A stretch of 64,000 nt of DNA from CAZBNB01 sp964493245. GTDB lineage: Bacteria > Pseudomonadota > Gammaproteobacteria > Legionellales > Legionellaceae. The first letter of the stretch is position 1, and each line of letters starts with the position of its first letter. The stretch is taken from positions 62,001-126,000 of the forward strand of contig CAZBNB010000003.1 of NCBI GenBank assembly GCA_964493245.1, read 5' to 3'. The notes under the pieces were generated by a model. It had not been told where the DNA came from, made no database searches, and saw only the letters and a program-made list of their open reading frames with translations. The translations under genes were made by a program, and so were the position numbers. Of this stretch, positions 35,080 through 43,314 are shown piece by piece.

Positions 35080-35085
35080 CTAGAT

Positions 35086-35862
35086 TCAACTCAATTTATT
35101 TGCTTGGATATAAATCGGTGCAAATAAATCGATTTGAATAATCGTTAAAATAGCTTGCTTTGCCAGTTCCAGTATGGCTAACAAAGCCACAACCACGCCC
35201 ATTTTACCTTCGTCTTCTTGGAACAGTGTGGTAAATTCTAAACAATCTTCGGTTTGTAAACGTTGCAAAACTTGCGCCATTCTATCACGAACCAGAAGTT
35301 TTTCACGTATCACTTCATGATGCATGGTATGAACATGACGTTTTACCAGTCGAGATTGTGCGGCTAATAAGTCGGCGACGTTAGCGTCTGGTAAGATGGG
35401 ACTGAGCATTATGTGGTTGCTTTTTAAGCACACAACAAAATGATCACGGCCTCGACGTGGTAATTGATCAAGGCGTAATGCGGCGTATTTAAATTGCTCA
35501 TAAATTTGTAGTCGTTTAACCAGCTCTAATCTGGGATCCACCTCTTCGGCATCGTCATCGACTGCGGCAATCACAGGCAACAATAAGCGCGATTTAATTT
35601 CTGCCAGCATCGCGGCCATCACCAAATAATCGGCGGCCAATGTCATGCGGTGTGCAGCCATTTGATCAATGTATTCCATGTATTGCTCAGTAATACGAAC
35701 GATGGGAATATCGAGAATATCGATTTTTTCGCGACGAATGAGGTACAACAATAAATCGAGAGGTCCGCTGAATGCATCCAGACAGAGCTCTAATGCATCG
35801 GGTGGAATAAAAAGATCTGTTGGAATGTGAGAAATGTCTGTTTTAGTAGTAGTCGTCATCAT
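35086..35862 (-). CDS. scpA: Segregation and condensation protein A
   Basis: The kleisin subunit linking Smc and ScpB. FSGPLDLLLYLIRREKIDILDIPIVRITEQYMEYI is the family signature, then YLVMAAMLAEIKSRLLLP, and a C-terminal winged helix with VVALLAILELAKQ. 258 aa is normal. The stop codon lies 3 bases beyond the CTAG border of a repeat, so the end may have been reshaped by insertion. Transcription into scpB must pass three palindromic elements. Confidence 0.94.
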   Translation of the reverse strand: MMTTTTKTDISHIPTDLFIPPDALELCLDAFSGPLDLLLYLIRREKIDILDIPIVRITEQYMEYIDQMAAHRMTLAADYLVMAAMLAEIKSRLLLPVIAAVDDDAEEVDPRLELVKRLQIYEQFKYAALRLDQLPRRGRDHFVVCLKSNHIMLSPILPDANVADLLAAQSRLVKRHVHTMHHEVIREKLLVRDRMAQVLQRLQTEDCLEFTTLFQEDEGKMGVVVALLAILELAKQAILTIIQIDLFAPIYIQANKLS

Positions 35863-36287
35863 ATCGGTTATTTCGTTTTTTAGTCACATTTTAATTGCAC
35901 TACTTGCTTTATTAGCACTCATATGTAATTCTGACAGGGATATGTTATTTGCTCAAGAAGTTACACCACTTTTCTTCATTGTTACAGATAACTTATTCAA
36001 ATAAAAATTACCGATATTATCAACGCAATTTAATTTTAAACCCGCGTCGAAATTATATAGGTGGTTCGCTTGTGTATACGATTTAATCGTCACAAAGTAA
36101 AAACGCTATTGTCTCATTAAAATACGTTAAAAACGCGAGAAAAAATAGTACAAAACTGTTCGTTTCTAATACTGCGTTTTTTTGATGTGTTTTAATGAGG
36201 CACATCCCTTAAAAACAAGCGTATGAATTTATCGAATTTTTCACAAAATCATGTTAGGCTATGGCCTTTTTTATCATAAGAGGCTGT
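35863..36287. other. Intergenic region, divergent leader with one palindrome
   Basis: No gene seen. CTCATTAAAATAC (36113-36125) and GTGTTTTAATGAG (36187-36199) are inverted with one mismatch, with a nested AAAAACGC / GCGTTTTT pair. The rest is AT-rich leader for scpA on one side and the 120-aa gene on the other. Confidence 0.45.
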
Positions 36288-36650
36288 ATGGCGAATTTAG
36301 AAAATGCAATCAATAAGCTAAAAAAAGATATCGAAGTAAAAAAAAAATTGACTAAAGAGAGAAATATCAAAAACAGTTTTCTAGGTCACCTCTTAGCGCG
36401 CATGGGTCTTCGATTAGAAATAATGCAAGACATGTATAAAAACGGCGTGACTGAACATAATCAAAATGACGTTGATGACCAATTAGAACAAAAAATAGAA
36501 GCGATAAAAGCTCTGGGCGCAAGGGATGTAAACACGAAATTTCCACAAGATAAAGTTCGTATATTTCATGCCAAAGATGAAATACTCAAAGAGAACGCAT
36601 TACCCTATTCTGAAATCGATGAAACTGTGAAACTGATGAAACTAATATAA
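36288..36650 (+). CDS. Hypothetical helical protein (120 aa)
   Basis: The ATG at 36288 has AAGAGG 5 bases upstream; the frame extends to 36261 without support. The protein is almost all charged helix (LENAINKLKKDIEVKKKLTKERN), with no membrane segment or known motif. It is followed at once by a family D repeat. Possibly a small effector; nothing more can be said. Confidence 0.5.
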   Translation: MANLENAINKLKKDIEVKKKLTKERNIKNSFLGHLLARMGLRLEIMQDMYKNGVTEHNQNDVDDQLEQKIEAIKALGARDVNTKFPQDKVRIFHAKDEILKENALPYSEIDETVKLMKLI

Positions 36651-36690
36651 AGGGTGTATGTCAATTCCACCTAGAAATGTAAAAAATGTT

Positions 36691-36952
36691 GTAACCTTTC
36701 ACGGCCTTGCTCTTGAACCTTGGAGAACGGTTAGATTTGAGCAGCTCTAGTTCGTAAAAGTTCAGAGGGAATGCTTGAATCTCGGGGAACGGCTGGATTT
36801 GAGTGCAGGTTGAGCGAAAAATTGTTGAACAAGCGCAGCATACATTCGCTTGGCGAAGGCCGGGATGAGCATTGTGAAACGACTTTTTCGTTCAAAATGC
36901 GCTCAAATATAACCGTTCTCTGAGGTTCAAGAGCAAGGCCGTGAACGGTTAC
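36691..36952. repeat. Family D element with 40-bp-class inverted ends
   Basis: GTAACCTTTCACGGCCTTGC at the left edge and GCAAGGCCGTGAACGGTTAC at the right edge are inverted with one mismatch, and the match extends through CTCTTGAACCT and AGGTTCAAGAG. The interior carries CGACTTTTTCGTTCAAAATG, shared with 21225-21245, and a GGCGAAGGCCGGGATGAGC motif. It fills the gap between the 120-aa gene and trpS. Confidence 0.7.
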
Positions 36953-36990
36953 TAAAATCGTAAGTTTTCCCTCGTGCGAAATGAATCCTT

Positions 36991-38202
36991 CTAATAATCT
37001 ATTCCCATTGCCTCTTTCACATCCGCCAAGGTTTTAACCGCTTCTTCACGCGCCATTTCACTGCCTTCTGTGACAATACGTTTAACTGAACCCAGATCGG
37101 CGTCATATTCTGTGATGGCTTCTTGAATCGGCATTAACTCTTTTTTAACCGCATCAATCACTGGCTGCTTACATTCTAAACAACCAATACCTGCAGATCG
37201 ACAACCGGCCTGTGCCCATTGTTTAACCTCGTCATTCGAATAGACTTGATGCAATTGCCAAACAGGACACTTGTCTGGATCGCCTGGATCTGTGCGCTTT
37301 ACACGTGCAGGATCGGTTTGCATGGTACGAATTTTTTTCTCTACATCAACCAAATCATCACGTAAATTAATCGTATTGTGATAAGACTTTGACATTTTTT
37401 GGCCATCTAATCCGGGCATTTTTGATTGCTCAGTCAATAACACCTGGGGCTCTGGCAGGATAATTTTTCCAACACCATCCAAATGCCCTAATAGACGCTC
37501 TTTATCACCAATAGATAAGTTATGCTGCGCTTCAATTAAAGCTTGGGCTGTTTTTAATGATTCATGACAGCCATTTTGCTGAAATTCAGTGCGAAACTGT
37601 TCATACAACCTACTGTTTTTCTTACCCATTTTTTTAATTGCTTCGGTGGTCAGTGTCTCAAAATCAGGCTCACGCCCGTATAAAAAGTTAAAACGTCTAG
37701 CGATTTCTCGCATTATCTCAATATGTGACACTTGATCCTCGCCAACAGGCACATAATCAGCACGATAAATTAATACATCCGCACTTTGTAACAATGGATA
37801 ACCCAAAAACCCATATGTTGCCAAATCTTTTTCTCGCAGCTTTTCTTGCTGATCTTTATACGTTGGGACACGCTCTAACCATCCTAGCGGTGTTATCATG
37901 GATAACAATAAATTTAATTCTGCGTGCTCAGGCACCCAAGATTGGATAAACAAACGAGACAGTCCAGGACTGACGCCACAAGCTAACCAATCAACGACCA
38001 TTTCCCAAATAAGTGGCTCTAAATCACGCGACTTATCATAATGGGTTGTTAATCCATGCCAATCGGCGACAAAAAACAAACAATCATATTGGTGTTGTAA
38101 CTTAACCCAGTTTTTTAATACGCCGTGGTAGTGTCCAAGATGTAATTTTCCAGAAACACGCATACCTGAAACCACGCGCTTATTATTTGTAAAAACAGAC
38201 AT
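36991..38202 (-). CDS. trpS: Tryptophanyl-tRNA synthetase with Cys cluster
   Basis: Class I synthetase: GKLHLGHYHG is the HIGH motif, GQKMSKSYHN the KMSKS loop, with YPLLQSADVLIYRADYVPVGEDQ for tryptophan/ATP binding. At 403 aa it is about 70 residues longer than E. coli TrpS. The extra region has four cysteines spaced C-x21-C-x6-C-x2-C (coding 37165-37275), close to the C-x22-C-x6-C-x2-C that binds a 4Fe-4S cluster in Thermotoga TrpRS. AGAGGAT precedes the ATG. Confidence 0.95.
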   Translation of the reverse strand: MSVFTNNKRVVSGMRVSGKLHLGHYHGVLKNWVKLQHQYDCLFFVADWHGLTTHYDKSRDLEPLIWEMVVDWLACGVSPGLSRLFIQSWVPEHAELNLLLSMITPLGWLERVPTYKDQQEKLREKDLATYGFLGYPLLQSADVLIYRADYVPVGEDQVSHIEIMREIARRFNFLYGREPDFETLTTEAIKKMGKKNSRLYEQFRTEFQQNGCHESLKTAQALIEAQHNLSIGDKERLLGHLDGVGKIILPEPQVLLTEQSKMPGLDGQKMSKSYHNTINLRDDLVDVEKKIRTMQTDPARVKRTDPGDPDKCPVWQLHQVYSNDEVKQWAQAGCRSAGIGCLECKQPVIDAVKKELMPIQEAITEYDADLGSVKRIVTEGSEMAREEAVKTLADVKEAMGIDY

Positions 38203-38284
38203 TTAAATCCTCTTTTTTATTACGATCTGCTGACAAAGTGCTCCACAAGCAAAGCCGCGGAATATAGTCAGTTTTGATAACACT

Positions 38285-38355
38285 GCTTAATTAATGACAC
38301 AGCCTAATATGAGGGGCTATTGACTCGCGCCTCCAAATGTCAACAGACCCTATTT
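38285..38355. repeat. Decayed ends of families A and B upstream of trpS
   Basis: TAATTAATGACACAGCCTA (38288-38306) matches a family A end with few changes, and AAATGTCAACAGACCCTA (38335-38352) is a family B end. No ORF between them. Confidence 0.55.
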
Positions 38356-38372
38356 CACTTCAAAAACAGCGC

Positions 38373-38996
38373 TTATAATTTAAAGGGTTCGGAATCACCT
38401 TTACCTTCACGCACAATAACAGGATAGTCACCGGTTAAATCAATAACCGTTGTGGGTTCATGGCTACAGTTGCCGGCATTAATAATTAAATCAACTTGTT
38501 TACCTAAAATATCAAGAATGGCTTCAGGCTCACTCAATGGGGCTTCTGCATTGGGTAAAATTAAGGTAGAGCTCATAAGTGGCGCATCTAATGTTTCCAA
38601 CAAAGCCAAGCAAATCACATGATCCGGTACACGCAATCCCAGTGTTTTACGCTTAGGATGTAACATCAAACGCGGCACTTCATGTGTTGCATTTAAAATA
38701 AAAGTGTAAGAGCCCGGCGTAAATGCTTTTAGTAAGCGAAAAATAGGATTGGTAACACGTGCATAGGTACTCAACTCTGAAAGATCGCGACATACCAATG
38801 TCATGTTGTGTTCTTTACCCAGTTGCCGTAAGCGACGAATACGTTCCAAAGCAGCTTTATTCCCAAGCTTACAACCCAATGCATAGCCAGAATCAGTTGG
38901 GTAAACAATCACCCCGCCCTCTTCAACCACATTCGCGGCTTTACGCAATAAACGCGATTGCGGGTTATCCGGATGTAATGCAAAAATCTGCCCCAT
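38373..38996 (-). CDS. yciO: YciO-like Sua5/YrdC/YwlC protein
   Basis: Related to threonylcarbamoyl-AMP synthase; the biological role of YciO is less certain than that of TsaC. GGVIVYPTDSGYALGC, RIRRLRQLGKEHNMTLVCRDLSELS, PGSYTFILNATHEVP and RKTLGLRVPDH are present. The ATG at 38996 (207 aa) has TAGGGA upstream and begins MGQIFALHPDNPQ as in YciO; the longer frame overlaps trpH. It follows trpH closely. Confidence 0.9.
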   Translation of the reverse strand: MGQIFALHPDNPQSRLLRKAANVVEEGGVIVYPTDSGYALGCKLGNKAALERIRRLRQLGKEHNMTLVCRDLSELSTYARVTNPIFRLLKAFTPGSYTFILNATHEVPRLMLHPKRKTLGLRVPDHVICLALLETLDAPLMSSTLILPNAEAPLSEPEAILDILGKQVDLIINAGNCSHEPTTVIDLTGDYPVIVREGKGDSEPFKL

Positions 38997-39001
38997 ATTC
39001 C

Positions 39002-39832
39002 CTATACTCCATTCCACATTTGCCAAATAGGCATACACTGCTCTGGTAGCTTCATCTGACGCCCAAGACCAACACGCGACAAACCCGTCCCATGATAATC
39101 TGAACCGGATGAGGCAAGCAAATCAAATTTTTTACATAACAAAGTCAACGTCTGCGCATCCGCGGATGTTGTTTCACCAGAAATGACTTCGAGACCACAC
39201 CCACCGACCATTTTAAAATCTTTAATTAATTCATGCAATTTAGTTCGTGTTAATTTATATTTTAATGGGTGTGCGATAACCGCTTGTCCCCCAGCCACAG
39301 TAATCCCCTCAACTGCTTTTTTCAAACTAATCCAAACACTGGGAACATAAGCAATTTTCCCACGCCCCAAGTAGCGTTTAAAAGCCCCTTGAATATCAGG
39401 CGCTTTGCCTTCTTGAACCAAAATAGCAGCAAAATGAGGCCTGCCGACACGCTCATGGCCTGCTAAAGCCCGTGCTTTTTCATACGCATCCTGAATACCA
39501 ACCGTTTTTAAGATCTCACCAATGCGTTGTGCACGGTCAATACGAAGCGTTTTTTGTTGTTGAATCAATTTCTCTAATAATTGATTGCTCGGATCAACGC
39601 CTAAACCTAAAATATGAATATCATATTTTTTCCAATGCACACTGATTTCGATACCGTTGATAATGGTCAGTGCTGTCCCGGCTGCCGCCGCATGTAGCTC
39701 GGCTAACCCATCAACGGTATCATGATCGGTTAAGGCTAGAAAAGTGAGTTCGGCATCCTGCGCACGTGCAACCAGCTCTGCAGGGCTTAAAAGCCCATCT
39801 GAATAATAACTGTGGCAATGTAAATCTATCAT
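39002..39832 (-). CDS. PHP-domain 5'-3' exoribonuclease / nucleotide phosphatase (RNase AM, YciV)
   Basis: The metal-binding PHP motifs are clear: MIDLHCHSYYSDG at the start, LALTDHDTVDG, NGIEISVHW, GRPHFA, IAHPLKY and SGSDYHG. The family (also called TrpH) trims RNA 5' ends in E. coli. 276 aa is normal. The trpH-yciO-trpS-scpA-scpB-rluB order is a known gammaproteobacterial neighbourhood. Confidence 0.9.
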   Translation of the reverse strand: MIDLHCHSYYSDGLLSPAELVARAQDAELTFLALTDHDTVDGLAELHAAAAGTALTIINGIEISVHWKKYDIHILGLGVDPSNQLLEKLIQQQKTLRIDRAQRIGEILKTVGIQDAYEKARALAGHERVGRPHFAAILVQEGKAPDIQGAFKRYLGRGKIAYVPSVWISLKKAVEGITVAGGQAVIAHPLKYKLTRTKLHELIKDFKMVGGCGLEVISGETTSADAQTLTLLCKKFDLLASSGSDYHGTGLSRVGLGRQMKLPEQCMPIWQMWNGV

Positions 39833-39991
39833 TGTCTTTTCTCAAGTAAGAGGCAGATCGCCTATCGTAACACTATCTTGTTCTTTCAAGAAAAAACAGT
39901 ATATACTAAGATTGCAATTCGTTCTAAACTCAAGGCATTATGATTACCTAGGGTAAGTCGATTGGTTTTCTAACTTAACAAGGAAAGTATC

Positions 39992-40177
39992 ATGAAAAAA
40001 ACAACTTTAGCCGTTGGTACTCTTTTAGCTGCATTATCAGCTACTACAATTGTACCTGCTGCTTATGCAGACGCAGGCGACGCTGCACCTGCTGCTACTG
40101 CAGCAGATGCTTGTAAAGCCTGTGCTGCTTGTAAACCTGCCACTTGTGCTGGTGCTACAGAGGAATCAGGTAGTTAA
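39992..40177 (+). CDS. Small secreted Ala/Cys-rich protein (61 aa)
   Basis: An AAGGAAAG ribosome site precedes the ATG. Residues 1-26 are a classical signal peptide ending AAYADA. The mature part is about 35 residues, Ala-rich, with four cysteines (ACKACAACKPATCAG), and ends EESGS. No family recognised. A stem-loop follows (40189-40211) and then the next gene, so the pair may be a unit. The layout of a short Cys-rich exported peptide before a His-rich protein recalls metal-handling or peptide-maturation pairs, but I have no direct evidence. Confidence 0.7.
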   Translation: MKKTTLAVGTLLAALSATTIVPAAYADAGDAAPAATAADACKACAACKPATCAGATEESGS

Positions 40178-40188
40178 TCACTTACCTG

Positions 40189-40211
40189 GGGCAGCAAAAT
40201 ATCCGCTGCCC
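40189..40211 (+). terminator. Stem-loop after the small Cys-rich gene, possible attenuator
   Basis: GGGCAGC (40189-40195) and GCTGCCC (40205-40211) form a 7-bp GC-rich stem with a 9-base loop. The tail is only weakly T-rich, so it may limit rather than stop readthrough to the gene at 40250. Confidence 0.45.
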
Positions 40212-40249
40212 TATCTCTTCATTTATCCCCGATTTTGGTCTCACGCTTT

Positions 40250-40990
40250 ATGTTGACGGTTTCTGAAACAATTTCGACACCACCTGCAGATTTTATTTTA
40301 CCAAACCTCACGCTTCGCCAAAAAGCACGTTTATTGAAGCATGCCGAACAAGTGCTTATCAATCACCACAGTATGATCACCAAATCAGGGCGAAATATTT
40401 TACACCACACCTTACAACGTAAACGTAAACACATTCGCCTAAAACATTACCCGCAGGGTGATCGCATTGATACAAAAGCCGGTGGCCAATATTTTTATCA
40501 TTGTCATCGTGAAGATGAGCACAGTGAGGAACATGGTCATTTTCATTGTTTTTTACGCCAACATGCCATACCGACGTCCATACGTCCTAAAGCACTGACT
40601 GATTGGGATAAATATCAAAAAAATCCCATGGCTCATTTGGTAGCGATCTCCATGAACCGCCTGGGACAGCCGATTCGATTGTTTACGGTTAATCGTTGGG
40701 TAACCGATGAAACGTGGTATAGCGCGCGCAATATGTCTCGTTTATTGAAGCGTTTTAAAATGTCGCTACCAGATGATCCCCATTGGACAGTACTTGATCA
40801 ATGGGTAGAAAGTATGTTGCATCTTTTTTCACCACAAATCACTTGGCTATATCAGCAACGTGATCAAAACTTGAATGCCTTAAGACATCAATATCCTGAT
40901 ACGTATGTTTACGAAAACAAACAATTTGAAGAACTTTCCTCTATTTCGATTGACTTGACGACACAGATTCAGTGGTTGATGCATCAGTAA
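40250..40990 (+). CDS. DUF6969-like His-rich protein
   Basis: The first ATG is 40250 (246 aa); a TTG at 40235 is possible. Residues about 70-105 carry FYHCHREDEHSEEHGHFHCFLRQ-type sequence, split here as YHCHREDEHSEEHGH followed by FHCFLR, which resembles the YYHAHR-x(n)-GHFHTFLR signature I associate with DUF6969. Ten or so His/Cys/Glu residues in one 25-residue stretch look like a metal site. No signal peptide, so cytoplasmic. It lies 72 bases after the small Cys-rich exported peptide gene. Function unknown; the family assignment is from memory of the motif. Confidence 0.55.
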   Translation: MLTVSETISTPPADFILPNLTLRQKARLLKHAEQVLINHHSMITKSGRNILHHTLQRKRKHIRLKHYPQGDRIDTKAGGQYFYHCHREDEHSEEHGHFHCFLRQHAIPTSIRPKALTDWDKYQKNPMAHLVAISMNRLGQPIRLFTVNRWVTDETWYSARNMSRLLKRFKMSLPDDPHWTVLDQWVESMLHLFSPQITWLYQQRDQNLNALRHQYPDTYVYENKQFEELSSISIDLTTQIQWLMHQ

Positions 40991-41069
40991 GACTTGCTGC
41001 CGGCTCTTTTTTTTTTGCTTGCTTCACAATACTGCTAGTACGTCGTCCATCACCTGTTAAATGTTCACG

Positions 41070-41215
41070 CTTGTTCACCGAACGACTGTATCGGGACTTA
41101 CACGAAACAACACTCTCTTCGTTGTTTTGTGTAAGTCCTGTGTATTAACGCATCTTGAACGAAACAGTTGTCTCACAATGCCCACATACCAATGCATGTG
41201 AGCTTGAGATGTTAT
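41070..41215. repeat. Family D fragment interrupted by a short family C palindrome
   Basis: GTTCACCGAACGACTGTAT, then GGACTTACACGAAACAAC / GTTGTTTTGTGTAAGTCC (41094-41138) as a near-perfect hairpin, then TTGAACGAAACAGTTGTCTC and GCATGTGAGC, which match the interior of the 21106-21298 element. It appears that a family C unit has entered a family D copy. Confidence 0.55.
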
Positions 41216-41323
41216 CCCCTTAATTTTAGTTAAAAAATTAATCAATCTATTTATTTTTAAATCTAAATGTGTTAATATGTGCATTAAAAGAAAATCTTAA
41301 TTTTTATTTATAGCGAGGGATTG

Positions 41324-42544
41324 ATGATGGCTAATGCAAAATTTAAAGAAGTTAAAACGATTTCAGAAGCTCACGCAAAACAAGCACAAATGGGTAAACT
41401 ACCTACAGACTCACTTTCTCGTTTAGGTATGTTGGTGCAAAAAAGCACTGTTGAAAAGACGATTAAAGAATACCTGGAGAACGCCCAAAAAGCCAAACAT
41501 CTTTCAGGCGGTTATCATTTGCATTGTTCTCCAAGTGAACCTAATAACGAGGATGTACTTGCAAATCAGTTACATATTTTTGTAAAAGATAGTTATATTT
41601 ATTATAAATATAAAGATGATACGAAGAAGATCGTGAGTGGGTACATTTATCCAAGTGTTGTAGCTAATAGTCATGAACATAAAATCGCTTTTGATAAAAT
41701 TCAAAATAAATTAAACACTAATGCACCTTTAACCTCGACTGAAGTGAAAAAAGTGTTTTCTTGTTATTTTAGCTCGCTTCCACAAAACAACCATCCTCTA
41801 CTCCAAACCATGGATGAATACATCGTATCTATGCAAAGAAAAATAAATGGTGAGCATGTTAACGAAGATATGGCCAATGATAAAATTACGTTTACTAAAG
41901 TTCTACAAACTTTTATTGAGGATCCAAATGAAAATAATTGGCATGCTGTGCGAAATGCAATGCACGCTAACCCTCGTTATGGCTTCTCTTGGACTGGTAT
42001 GTCTCAAGCAGATTATTTTTTAACTGTGATTAAAATTCAGTATGCAGAGGATATTAAAAAGTTTGATGCAAGATATGGACATAGCAACGAAGCTAAAACC
42101 TCATGGGGCCGCTTCGTATACAATCTTGGTTTTGTAGCCTACATTCCTTCTTTTTTCTTACTTCCTTATAAGCTTTTAAAGTTTGTGTACCGCGAAGTGG
42201 TTCGAGAACTTTATCAGGAAAAATTAGATAGCATAGAAATTGATATTAGCCAAATAAAAGAATCTGCTCTTTTTAAAAGCAACTTTAAAAAGCAAGCTGA
42301 AAACATTCACTCCCATTTAAAAACTTATCTTGGTGAGGATGAAACAAAAATGACGGAAGATTTACTCGAACATATCGAGGAAATTAATAAGAGTATAGAT
42401 GCACTCAATCCAAAATATTTTCAGGACAACGAGGAAGAAGCATTAGCTGCAAAGATCCAAAAAGGTCTTAAAAAATTAGCTAATAATATAAACACACTGA
42501 TCCCTCGTCCAATTCCTCTAAGAAACTCGCTGCAGATGTCTTAG
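41324..42544 (+). CDS. Hypothetical protein, candidate effector (406 aa)
   Basis: GAGGGA lies 5-8 bases before tandem ATGs at 41324 and 41327. Not a family I know. The N-terminal third has short helices and a His/Tyr-rich strand region (GGYHLHCSPSEP, HIFVKDSYIYYKYKDD); residues about 262-295 hold one hydrophobic stretch (FVYNLGFVAYIPSFFLLPYKLLKFVY), and the last 110 are charged helices, probably coiled coil. Strong terminator downstream. AT-rich, between repeat copies, so likely accessory. Confidence 0.5.
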   Translation: MMANAKFKEVKTISEAHAKQAQMGKLPTDSLSRLGMLVQKSTVEKTIKEYLENAQKAKHLSGGYHLHCSPSEPNNEDVLANQLHIFVKDSYIYYKYKDDTKKIVSGYIYPSVVANSHEHKIAFDKIQNKLNTNAPLTSTEVKKVFSCYFSSLPQNNHPLLQTMDEYIVSMQRKINGEHVNEDMANDKITFTKVLQTFIEDPNENNWHAVRNAMHANPRYGFSWTGMSQADYFLTVIKIQYAEDIKKFDARYGHSNEAKTSWGRFVYNLGFVAYIPSFFLLPYKLLKFVYREVVRELYQEKLDSIEIDISQIKESALFKSNFKKQAENIHSHLKTYLGEDETKMTEDLLEHIEEINKSIDALNPKYFQDNEEEALAAKIQKGLKKLANNINTLIPRPIPLRNSLQMS

Positions 42545-42573
42545 CCTGTTGCATCGTTTCTTAGAGTCACAAG

Positions 42574-42608
42574 GGCCCTTTGTATTCCCATACTTAGGGC
42601 CTTTTTTT
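42574..42608 (+). terminator. Rho-independent terminator
   Basis: GGCCCT TT GTAT TCCC ATAC TT AGGGCC stem-loop with one internal TT/TT bulge, followed by seven T residues. It lies 30 bases past the stop of the 406-aa gene. Confidence 0.85.
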
Positions 42609-42645
42609 CGCCTAAATGATACCTTGCGCACATGAGTTAAACCCT

Positions 42646-42665
42646 CAGGACTTACGCAAAACAAC
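42646..42665. repeat. Solo end of family C
   Basis: CAGGACTTACGCAAAACAAC is identical to the left end of the 24420-24544 element; no matching inverted end follows. Confidence 0.7.
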
Positions 42666-42778
42666 GCGACCACTCAATTTATTTTTCTTCACTGTTTTTG
42701 GTATTACATAAAAAGCCTCAAAGTGCTATTTTATAATGAAAAAGTAATCCACGGGGACGACAAATACGGAGATCGCAG

Positions 42779-43249
42779 ATGTTGAAAGTTTTACTTTTAT
42801 TCGTTTTATTATATTTTCCTTTATCAGGACTACCACAAAAACCCCATGCACGTGCTGAGAAAGATAATATTGCCAGTATTTTCTTAGGCTCAACCACGAC
42901 AGAAGGAAAAATTGTCTACACCGACGGTTTGGAGCTGCATCGTGTGATTGCCTTCCCTTTTGGTGCAACCATTGTGTATGAAAATACACCCAAAAACATT
43001 GAGAGACGCTCAGAGTCTGAGGTTTTCGGGTTACTCACTTGGAATATCCCTTATGATTTTATGTTTGGTGTTGGGCCTGGTTGGCAATTTAAAAAAGATG
43101 AACCCAGCGTATTTCTCACGCGATTAAAGCTTGGGTACATTTACCTCCTGCCTGGCAGAATTGAAGTCATGCCGAATGTCAATTGGGACATCAATCCGGA
43201 TACCCCCAATGCATGGGTTATCGGCTTGAGCTTGGGTAAACAATTTTAA
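42779..43249 (+). CDS. Exported beta-strand-rich protein, possibly outer-membrane
   Basis: GGAGAT precedes the ATG. Residues 1-26 form a signal peptide ending HARA. The mature part alternates hydrophobic and polar residues with many Gly/Tyr/Trp (LTWNIPYDFMFGVGPGWQF, LGYIYLLPGRIEVMPNVNW) and ends in GLSLGKQF, with Phe last as in outer-membrane barrels. At 130 mature residues it would make a small barrel or a periplasmic sandwich. No named family recognised. Confidence 0.55.
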   Translation: MLKVLLLFVLLYFPLSGLPQKPHARAEKDNIASIFLGSTTTEGKIVYTDGLELHRVIAFPFGATIVYENTPKNIERRSESEVFGLLTWNIPYDFMFGVGPGWQFKKDEPSVFLTRLKLGYIYLLPGRIEVMPNVNWDINPDTPNAWVIGLSLGKQF

Positions 43250-43314
43250 TGAACGACCGCTAAGCAATCAGCGTGGCGACCGCTTGGATTAGAATGGAGT
43301 AATTTTTTGATTTT

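Noticed and set aside
40050..40256. 68-aa plus-strand ORF rich in Leu
   Set aside because: Out-of-frame shadow of the Cys-rich secreted peptide gene, which has the signal peptide and ribosome site.
40941..41082. 46-codon minus-strand frame reading NKREHLTGDGRRTSSIVKQ and on to a stop at 40943
   Set aside because: Looks protein-like, but begins at a GTG inside repeat DNA, has no ribosome site and overlaps the end of the plus-strand gene; could be a gene remnant but not supportable.
41075..41284. 69-aa minus-strand ORF
   Set aside because: Lies over repeat families C and D and the leader of the next gene; no ribosome site.
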